Below, piece by piece: positions 21,777 through 27,034 of a stretch of DNA of 27,034 nucleotides. Source of the stretch: a virus. Made by a program: the position numbers and the translations under genes. The stretch spans positions 1 through 27,034 of the IMG/VR virus record IMGVR_UViG_3300042479_000566; one strand, 5' to 3'. Every line of letters starts with the position of its first letter. The first letter of the stretch is position 1. Below the pieces are notes generated by a model that saw only the letters and a program-made list of their open reading frames with translations, had not been told where the DNA came from and made no database searches.

Positions 21777-22484
21777 ATGACTGAACTTATCTATACCCTA
21801 ATAGTCACACACATTACTATAATCTGTGTTACATTGTATCTACATCGCGGGCAAGCACATCGCGCGGTTACATTTCACCCTGCGGTGGCACATTTTATGC
21901 GCTTTTGGTTATGGGGAACTACCGGCATGGTGACCAAACAATGGGTTAGCACTCATCGTAAGCATCATCGTTTTACTGAGCAACCAGGCGACCCACATAG
22001 CCCACATGTCTACGGTATATGGACCGTATTTTTTAAAGGTGCATTTTTATATAATCAAGCAACTAAAGACAACACAATGGTTCAAGCGTATGGAGCAGGC
22101 ACCCCAGACGATTGGATTGAACGCAATGTTTATACACCACATAGTCGTCTTGGCATCGTGCTTATGCTTATTATTGATCTATGTTTATTTGGATTATGGG
22201 GATGGTTAGTTTGGTTAGTTCAGATAGTTTGGATTCCATTATGGGCTGCTGGTGTTGTCAATGGAGTTGGGCACTGGTGGGGGTATCGTAATACTAACAC
22301 CAAAGATTTTAGTCGTAATATAGTGCCTTGGGATTTTTGGGTGGGCGGCGAGCTTTTACACAACAACCACCATGCGGACCCAGCAAGTCCTAAACTAAGT
22401 CGTAAGTGGTATGAGTTTGATATTGGATGGTTATATATTAAACTATTAAGCTATTGTGGATTGGCTACGATCCGAACTACTTAA
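21777..22484 (+). CDS. Membrane fatty-acid desaturase (acyl-CoA/ACP delta-9 type)
   Basis: The 235-residue membrane protein has the three histidine boxes of the family: HRGQAH (23-28), HRKHH (60-64) and HNNHH (195-199), plus H166 in GVGHWWGYRN. Together these bind the di-iron centre. Hydrophobic segments lie near 4-20, 125-140 and 141-163. It is shorter than the typical bacterial enzyme (~280-320), with short termini but a complete catalytic core. Family enzymes introduce a cis double bond into acyl chains at the cytoplasmic face. A phage copy could adjust membrane fluidity during infection. It is the only rightward gene in this region, with its own TATAAATC/TTAAATAC elements. The 3' end overlaps the converging endonuclease gene by 39 bases. 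Confidence 0.93.
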   Translation: MTELIYTLIVTHITIICVTLYLHRGQAHRAVTFHPAVAHFMRFWLWGTTGMVTKQWVSTHRKHHRFTEQPGDPHSPHVYGIWTVFFKGAFLYNQATKDNTMVQAYGAGTPDDWIERNVYTPHSRLGIVLMLIIDLCLFGLWGWLVWLVQIVWIPLWAAGVVNGVGHWWGYRNTNTKDFSRNIVPWDFWVGGELLHNNHHADPASPKLSRKWYEFDIGWLYIKLLSYCGLATIRTT

Positions 22485-23054
22485 TTTGCATTTATTATGG
22501 TGCCGTTGATAAAATACATTAATAGGCAAGTCTTTTTTACAGCACAGACAACTTATCCTTACAGCTTTTTTTCCAAAGTTTGGACACAAAGGTCCTTTTG
22601 TTCCAAACATAGGATTGTTTTTGCCTGCTTTCTTGGCCCGTTGAACTGTTAAGGTTTCCTCACTGTGGCGCTTTCCAAAAAATGGGTTAAGCTCACCTTT
22701 TAATTTAGCACTTACTTCTGTACGCTTTTTACCAAAGTTTGGATGATTTTTTCCAGAGCGACTTGCTTTTTCTTCAGTTGACATAATACGGCCACTTATA
22801 CCGTCTCCACCATCTGTTTTATTTCTAAGTATTCCTGTGCCCGTATCTTTGCGACCATACCATCTTATTAATCGTCGTTCAATGGCCAGAGAGCCAACTT
22901 CAGTTAATCCAGATTCGACAATAATGATTTTAGAACGATCTTTTGGAGGATGTACTTCGCCCTTGCCTTTTATCCACGCACGTTTGCCTTTTCCTTTTCC
23001 GATGTAGTACGGAGTGTTGTCTTTTCTTAGATAGGCATAAACATAGTATTCCAT
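22446..23054 (-). CDS. GIY-YIG homing endonuclease with NUMOD3 repeats
   Basis: This is a 202-residue protein. YVYAYLR (4-10) and PYYIGKG (15-21) are the GIY and YIG elements; R25 and E59 (in IERRLIRW) are the likely catalytic Arg and Glu. Four NUMOD3-type DNA-binding motifs follow: HPNFGKK (104), NPFFGKRHSEET (123), NPMFGTKG (147) and CPNFGKK (157). A Cys cluster (CLCCKK, 169-174) with a later HH and C may form a zinc finger. It is a free-standing mobile nuclease inserted between the desaturase and the array. AT-rich spacer DNA with tandem TATAAT boxes precedes it. Its end overlaps the desaturase by 39 bases. Confidence 0.92.
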   Translation of the reverse strand: MEYYVYAYLRKDNTPYYIGKGKGKRAWIKGKGEVHPPKDRSKIIIVESGLTEVGSLAIERRLIRWYGRKDTGTGILRNKTDGGDGISGRIMSTEEKASRSGKNHPNFGKKRTEVSAKLKGELNPFFGKRHSEETLTVQRAKKAGKNNPMFGTKGPLCPNFGKKAVRISCLCCKKDLPINVFYQRHHNKCKLSSSDRSQSTIA

Positions 23055-23064
23055 AATAATACTT

Positions 23065-23075
23065 ATTATATTATA
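23065..23075 (-). promoter_or_regulatory. Overlapping TATAAT boxes before the GIY-YIG gene
   Basis: The minus strand reads TATAATATAAT, two overlapping perfect -10 hexamers 11-16 bases before the ATG at 23054. The region where a -35 box is expected shows no good match. The 54-base gap is very AT-rich, so the hit may be incidental. Confidence 0.35.
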
Positions 23076-23108
23076 GATAAACTTTATTATTCTGGCACGG
23101 TTGCGTGA

Positions 23109-23297
23109 CTAACGCAGTTCTTTGATTGAGCCCACGTGCCAATCTTCGATGCGGTACTGTGCTTTGATCATTTGTCTAGCCACATGTGTGTTGGGAGCCC
23201 ATACCACTGCATCGACCCAGCCCACATATCCAGGGTTCTGAACACGCACCTTGGCAGTCCATTGTTTTGCACCTCGGATGATTTCTTTGGCTCGCAT
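23109..23297 (-). CDS. Small protein with MRAKEIIRG leader variant
   Basis: This is a 62-residue protein from ATG 23297. That start is preferred over an in-frame TTG four codons earlier because it forms a TGATG junction with the upstream stop and yields MRAKEIIRG, aligned with the MRAxEFI leaders of nearby genes. Unlike those, it lacks the IxE cleavage motif, so it may not be processed. The remainder (QWTAKVRVQNPGYVGWVDAVV...ARQMIKAQYRIEDWHVGSIKEL) alternates strands and a helix, a small alpha/beta domain. Function unknown. Confidence 0.7.
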   Translation of the reverse strand: MRAKEIIRGAKQWTAKVRVQNPGYVGWVDAVVWAPNTHVARQMIKAQYRIEDWHVGSIKELR

Positions 23298-24250
23298 CAG
23301 CAGTTCCAACGTCTACGAGCTTTGCAAATGGCCTTGTCCGGAGTCTTGGCACATGAAATATTGTGCATCTTCATTTGTCCGCGACTGCGGCTACAATAGC
23401 TCTTTCTACGCTTGCTGGCCTTGCTACCACGCTTTAGTTTGCTGGGTTTGGTAGTCACAGCAGTCTTTAGCTTTGATCCTGGATTCTCTCTGCGATAAGC
23501 ATTCACAGCCTTTTGACTCATGCCCGCAGTGCGATCTCGTTTGTTGGCCTTTTGCCAGTCTTCGTTCAGTTGCGAAGTCACAGCAAACACATACAGTTCA
23601 TCTTCGGTTAGTGATTCTAAGTCCGCCCATACTGCTTCGGCGTCTACACCATTTTGTTCAGCAATACGATCGATAATAGATTCAATAAGATCAAACTCTT
23701 CTGTCAAGCCTTCATCGGCATTGGGTTTGTCACGGAGTGGGCCGCCTGTGACCCAGGCATCGCAGGTTCTACGGCTGGCACATTTGAATTTTAAGAACTT
23801 ACAATAACCCAGCTCACCTGCATCAATAACGCCGGCTGCATCCGCAGGAGAGTCACTGTCGATGCCTTGAGCAATGCAGTCCAAGGTTTCTTCTCGTATG
23901 TCAAACGCCGCACAGTTGCCGCATAGGCTTTGTTTGGCTTCCTCTGCTGAGTCCAAGTTCCACTCATCAACTTTTTTCATCCAGAACTTGGTGTTGGGCA
24001 TGTCTGGGTTCAGCGGCCCATAGCCATAGTCATTGATGGCTTTTTGTCTGTTCTTGAGATTGAGTGTAATGTCTTGTGTAGCAGGAGGGCACTTGTTGTC
24101 AGAGTCTTCTGCTATGCTTTCAGCAGGCACACAGTTGTTTACACGTACTCCGCCCTTCATTTTAGTTTTAGGGTTGCCAATCTTTTTGCCTGTCCAGCAC
24201 TTGGGATCCAAGCGGACTTTTTCTTCTACAATGAATTCGTTAGCTCTCAT
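23297..24250 (-). CDS. Modular protein with capsid-targeting-like leader, Cys-rich module and basic tail (317 aa)
   Basis: The protein begins MRANEFIVE (1-9), the shared leader ending in I-x-E. Next come a KCWTGKK...GGVRVNNCVP module (17-42) and SIAED (45-49). A Cys-rich module has C110-x2-C113 (CGNC), C125, C150, C157 and C163, spaced like a metal-binding domain. EGLTEE (180-185) marks the next border. The last ~85 residues are strongly basic (AVTTKPSKLKRGSKASKRRK, then QARRRWNC-like ending ARRRWNC) and resemble a tail module I recall as Pfam DUF6321 in cyanophage proteins. The order suggests a packaged protein cut into pieces, with a DNA-binding tail. The ATG overlaps the upstream stop by 4 bases; its stop is fused to the next ATG (TGATG). 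Confidence 0.8.
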   Translation of the reverse strand: MRANEFIVEEKVRLDPKCWTGKKIGNPKTKMKGGVRVNNCVPAESIAEDSDNKCPPATQDITLNLKNRQKAINDYGYGPLNPDMPNTKFWMKKVDEWNLDSAEEAKQSLCGNCAAFDIREETLDCIAQGIDSDSPADAAGVIDAGELGYCKFLKFKCASRRTCDAWVTGGPLRDKPNADEGLTEEFDLIESIIDRIAEQNGVDAEAVWADLESLTEDELYVFAVTSQLNEDWQKANKRDRTAGMSQKAVNAYRRENPGSKLKTAVTTKPSKLKRGSKASKRRKSYCSRSRGQMKMHNISCAKTPDKAICKARRRWNC

Positions 24251-26112
24251 TTTTTCTTACCTCGTCGCATATTTAGTTGCCACTGTGCCATCCTGCGACG
24301 CTCGCCTGTGCTGGATTGAGCAATCTTTTCCAGTTGGCCCAAGGTGGCTTTTTTAGGAATCCCTACTCTGCGACTCAGCCCTTTGCGTCCAGGATTTTTA
24401 CCATCCGCAAAGTTTTCATCTATCTCTTGTTCCCATACATTTTGTTCAGGACGATGCTTGTCCCAAAATCCAGCACCTGCATCAGTTTGCTGACCACTGC
24501 GGCGTATTTTATAGCCTTTGCTTTTTACATAGTCATACATTGTAGCGGCAATACCCTGACCTTGATAGCGTTCTTCTACTTCTAAATCTTGCGGCATTAA
24601 GTAATCGCCTTCTTGAACAAATAATACATGTCCAAGTTCGCGGCCGCCTGGCATCATGGCCGTTATTAAAATTTCGTCATCTTCTTTTTCCAAGGAGATT
24701 TCTATTCCATTATAATGTTCCATGCCTTCCGCCACACCTTGTTCTACGCTTTCACTTTTGTATGTGGCTCCAGTGCAGACCCAAGCAGGGCCTGTGTATC
24801 CTTGAGGGAATGCCTTCAAATGCTGAATAGTTCTATGCCAACCTTCAATCAAATCATAACCGTTTGCTAATTTAGCAACAATAATTGGTTCCGCACTCAC
24901 ACCCTTTTGCTGAATCATTTGTGATTGCAGTGCGTGTCTTTCAGCATCTTTTGGAACTTGAAAAGGATTAGAACTACCACCTTCACGACTTTGAATCATA
25001 CGCTGAGTTTTTGGTGTAAAGATATCTAGTGTGATGGGAATCTTAGTCAGTGTCCATTTACAATTACCAAAGTCTTGTTGTATTTCATCTAAAAAATCTT
25101 CTAAATCTTTTTGATTTTTATTACCTTTTGCCTTGGCATATAAAAAATCTCGTTGCACATATTCAGGCCATTGTGTTCTTGGAAATTTAGACTGAACCCA
25201 GGTCCAGAGTTGGTCACGATACTCACTTAGTGAGCCTTCCGCCACCGGTTGTTTTATTCTACTTAATTCGTATATAACTTTGTTGCCAGTGTCTGCACGA
25301 AAAGCTCTGAAACCCCATGCTCTAGCATAACGCTGTACTAAACTATCATATAGTCTAGCTCTACTTTGTGCGTTTTGTCCTTGTTCAACTTCTTTACTGG
25401 CAGTAAAGGTTATTCTATTAGGAGTATACTTTTTAATAAACGTTTGTATAGCACTTAACACAGTGGCAAACACACGTTGTTGATCGCCTTCACCTGTGAC
25501 TTCTTGGCTGTTGTTTCTATAGAATTCAACACTCCATGCTTCCTCTTTTGAATCTTTACTAAATCCCTTGTTAAACATAATACTTAGAAAAGTTCCGTCA
25601 TCTAATCGTGCTATTGCATCCACATCACCAAAGTCACCCTTTTCCCATCGAAGTAGTTCATACGGTTTATCAAATGCTTCTGTCAGACCCTGTGCAATTG
25701 CTTCACGGGCCTGGCGTTCATTCTCTACTTTGAATTTTTGTAAGGCTTGATTATCATTAATTTGTCTACGGTCCAATTGTTGCCAAATTGACAAGTCAAA
25801 TTTGAGAAGTTTTCGTTCTACTGCTTGTGCAAAACTAAGTTCATTATTACCTCGGCCTTGCCAATTAGGTTTCATGCCCCACACAACTGATACAGAATTA
25901 TCGTAATCGTTGGACAGTGTAATTCTCATACGTTCGCCATAAAATACGTATGTACGTCCTTGCCAAGTAAAGTAAAGATCACCATTACTTGTTTGTCCCG
26001 TGCTCCAGCCATGCTTTTTTTGCAGAGCACTAACTGCGGCTTGATCTGCATTTTCCGCCACACCTTGCCGAGTCTGTGCAACAACTTCTGTTATAAATTC
26101 ACTAGCTCTCAT
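24247..26112 (-). CDS. Multidomain internal-protein-like polyprotein with ParB-like and GNAT domains (621 aa)
   Basis: The leader MRASEFITE (1-9) ends in the I-x-E cleavage pattern. QGVAE (16-20), QGLTE (141-145), QPVAE (288-292) and QGVAE (458-462) divide the rest into four blocks of about 120-170 residues. Block 1 has a GDLYFTWQGRTYVFYGERM beta region. Block 2 has TGEGDQQRVFATVLSAI and a TASKEV...RARLYDSLVQRYAR helix. Block 3 ends in EPIIVAKLANGYDLIEGWHR (408-427), a ParB/Srx-like strand and GWHR loop. Block 4 is a GNAT acetyltransferase with ERYQGQGIAATMYDYV (514-529). The last ~50 residues form a basic tail (GRKGLSRRVGIPKKAT, GERRRMAQWQLNMRRGKKK). The ATG lies 2 bases after the upstream stop. 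Domain calls are by pattern; virion packaging is inference. Confidence 0.8.
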   Translation of the reverse strand: MRASEFITEVVAQTRQGVAENADQAAVSALQKKHGWSTGQTSNGDLYFTWQGRTYVFYGERMRITLSNDYDNSVSVVWGMKPNWQGRGNNELSFAQAVERKLLKFDLSIWQQLDRRQINDNQALQKFKVENERQAREAIAQGLTEAFDKPYELLRWEKGDFGDVDAIARLDDGTFLSIMFNKGFSKDSKEEAWSVEFYRNNSQEVTGEGDQQRVFATVLSAIQTFIKKYTPNRITFTASKEVEQGQNAQSRARLYDSLVQRYARAWGFRAFRADTGNKVIYELSRIKQPVAEGSLSEYRDQLWTWVQSKFPRTQWPEYVQRDFLYAKAKGNKNQKDLEDFLDEIQQDFGNCKWTLTKIPITLDIFTPKTQRMIQSREGGSSNPFQVPKDAERHALQSQMIQQKGVSAEPIIVAKLANGYDLIEGWHRTIQHLKAFPQGYTGPAWVCTGATYKSESVEQGVAEGMEHYNGIEISLEKEDDEILITAMMPGGRELGHVLFVQEGDYLMPQDLEVEERYQGQGIAATMYDYVKSKGYKIRRSGQQTDAGAGFWDKHRPEQNVWEQEIDENFADGKNPGRKGLSRRVGIPKKATLGQLEKIAQSSTGERRRMAQWQLNMRRGKKK

Positions 26113-26113
26113 A

Positions 26114-27034
26114 TCAACTCACAATTGGTAGCACAGTAACATCTGCACCATGGCTGTAGCCATTGTCGGTCAACCATTGTGTGGCCACACGGTTAGCATC
26201 ACGCTGTTGATTGCCTATGCCGGAGAATCGATGCAGTTCATTGCCATCAGAATCTACAATCTTCCAAGCACCTGTAAATGTACCTGGTGTGGCTCGTTGT
26301 TGTGCTAGGTCTGCGGTGGATCCTGCAGCAGGTGTAGATGCCGTTTCTTCTGCAGGTTCCACTTGATAGTTGCCATCCCAGTTGTATTCTCTAGCCCACA
26401 CTGCGGCAAGTTCGTTGGCCTTGGCTCTGGTATTAACTGCAGGACGGAAACGATATACTTCGCGGCCTAACCCGTCAATGATTTTCCATTGTCCAGTTGG
26501 GCTTGTGGCAGCACGACCTGCGGCTATTGGCATGTCTATATCAACAATTCCAACCCCACCGACGGTACGTATGCCAAACATACGTTCAGCCTGACCTCGT
26601 TGTAGGCTATGCGGACCGTGTTCAATGTAATCATTCAGGCGAACCAATGCCTCTTCATCATTGGTAATTCCATCAGCATCCTCTACTGAGTTGCCAGTTT
26701 GTTTGTTGTAAATTTCGTAGCGAACAGTTTTTGCAGATTGTTCATATGGACGCAATGGCTTTGCAGTCATATCATTAGCTGTGGCCCAATCTGGATATTC
26801 TGCACGACCTTTTTCAATGGCTTCTTCTTTGCTGGTAGCAACAACTTCAACACTGGCTCCATATCCAGGACGACCTACACTCCACCAGTATTTTTCACCG
26901 CCTGTTGGATCTTTCTTCAACTTGCGTTCCAATTGTGCCTGCTTAACAAAACTACGCAAGGCAGCCGCAGGAATCTTGCCTGCTACGTATTCACTGAAGT
27001 ACTTGATAGTGTCAGAACCTTTGTTGTCCTGTGT
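26114..27034 (-). CDS. Partial array protein with tandem WKI/RF repeats (N-terminus beyond right edge)
   Basis: The frame is open from the right edge to the stop at 26114, giving at least 306 residues. An internal TTG at 26959 is not a convincing start because the frame continues unbroken through the last 25 codons (TQDNKGSDTIKYFSEYVAGK...). Two copies of a ~48-residue module lie at 26354-26494 and 26123-26272. They share G-x-WKI-x-D...G-x-E...RF...N...AN..A..W. A related YWWSVGRPGYGASVEVVA element occurs earlier. An Ala/Thr-rich linker separates the copies. No enzyme motif is visible. It precedes the 621-codon gene by one base and is probably part of the same virion-type operon. Confidence 0.75.
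   Translation of the reverse strand, partial: TQDNKGSDTIKYFSEYVAGKIPAAALRSFVKQAQLERKLKKDPTGGEKYWWSVGRPGYGASVEVVATSKEEAIEKGRAEYPDWATANDMTAKPLRPYEQSAKTVRYEIYNKQTGNSVEDADGITNDEEALVRLNDYIEHGPHSLQRGQAERMFGIRTVGGVGIVDIDMPIAAGRAATSPTGQWKIIDGLGREVYRFRPAVNTRAKANELAAVWAREYNWDGNYQVEPAEETASTPAAGSTADLAQQRATPGTFTGAWKIVDSDGNELHRFSGIGNQQRDANRVATQWLTDNGYSHGADVTVLPIVS
26123..26494 (-). repeat. Two tandem protein-level repeats in the partial array gene
   Basis: The units at 26354-26494 and 26123-26272 encode modules with the shared skeleton GxWKIxD, then GxE, RF, N, AN, A and W. DNA identity is low while the protein skeleton is kept, suggesting an old duplication under protein-level selection. Confidence 0.7.

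Larger units (their letters stand above)
18773..26069 (-). repeat. Dispersed [QE][GP]VAE/LAE codon motif at domain borders
   Basis: Six minus-strand copies encode QGVAE, QGVAD, QPVAE or EGLAE: about 18773-18793, 19578-19594, 19749-19768, 24723-24743, 25232-25250 and 26051-26069. They use both GTAGCAGAA and GTGGCGGAA for VAE, so conservation is at the protein level. Related QGLTE and EGLTE motifs occur in the 621- and 317-residue proteins. Confidence 0.7.

Noticed and set aside
23298-23309. Four-codon longer N-terminus (TTG start at 23309) for the 62-residue gene
   Set aside because: ATG 23297 forms a TGATG junction with the upstream stop and aligns the leader with the MRAxE family.
26959-27034. 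Treating 26959 as the true start of the rightmost gene
   Set aside because: That codon is TTG without a ribosome site, and the frame remains open through the window edge, so the gene is simply truncated.
1-27034. Prophage or bacterial chromosome origin
   Set aside because: There are no integrase, attachment site or bacterial housekeeping genes; all recognisable core genes are those of lytic T4-type phages.

Overview
The window looks like part of the genome of a large T4-type tailed phage (myovirus-like), probably from an aquatic source. The main evidence is a family-B DNA polymerase of T4 gp43 size with all exonuclease and polymerase motifs, a gp45-like sliding clamp, a DsbA-like small DNA-binding protein, T4-late-like TATAAATA boxes, two families of homing endonuclease, and dense genes that overlap by ATGA or TAATG. 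No rRNA, tRNA, CRISPR array, IS element or integrase was seen. The host cannot be named from this sequence.

Layout. (1) 1-2592: a leftward sugar cassette of a DegT-type aminotransferase (cut by the left edge), a GalE-like epimerase and a GT-B glycosyltransferase, followed by an HNH endonuclease (2585-3298). (2) 3367-6153: small conserved proteins, a possible QueD/PTPS-like T-fold protein and a tRNA-guanine-transglycosylase-like enzyme, perhaps a 7-deazaguanine or base-exchange module. (3) 6140-11576: sulfotransferase-like protein, clamp, methyltransferase-like protein, DNA polymerase and DsbA-like protein. A strong sigma70-type promoter fires leftward from 11596-11624. (4) 11662-13916: a rightward island of two unrecognised genes. 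(5) 13899-17993: leftward 2OG-Fe(II) oxygenase, Asp/Asn-hydroxylase-like oxygenase, radical SAM/SPASM enzyme, an unknown protein, a deaminase and a 25-codon gene. (6) 17990-27034: a leftward array of modular, low-complexity proteins plus a Dps-like ferritin. It is interrupted by a rightward fatty-acid desaturase and a GIY-YIG endonuclease.

The most interesting part is region 6. Three proteins begin MRAxEFIxE, which matches the capsid-targeting leader of T4 internal proteins (IPIII begins MKTYQEFIAE) including the Glu cut by the gp21 prohead protease. A fourth protein begins with a related leader that lacks the cleavage motif. Within these long proteins a short motif, [QE]-[GP]-[VL]-[AT]-E, recurs exactly at domain borders, with different synonymous codons each time. 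I infer that they are virion internal polyproteins: packaged, cut by the prohead protease into separate effector domains (a ParB-like fold, a GNAT acetyltransferase, a Cys-rich module and basic tails) and possibly injected with the DNA. The Dps-like protein lies inside this array.

No stretch over 300 bases lacks a gene. The longest gaps (about 50-95 bases) hold the promoters, hairpins and inverted repeat listed below.
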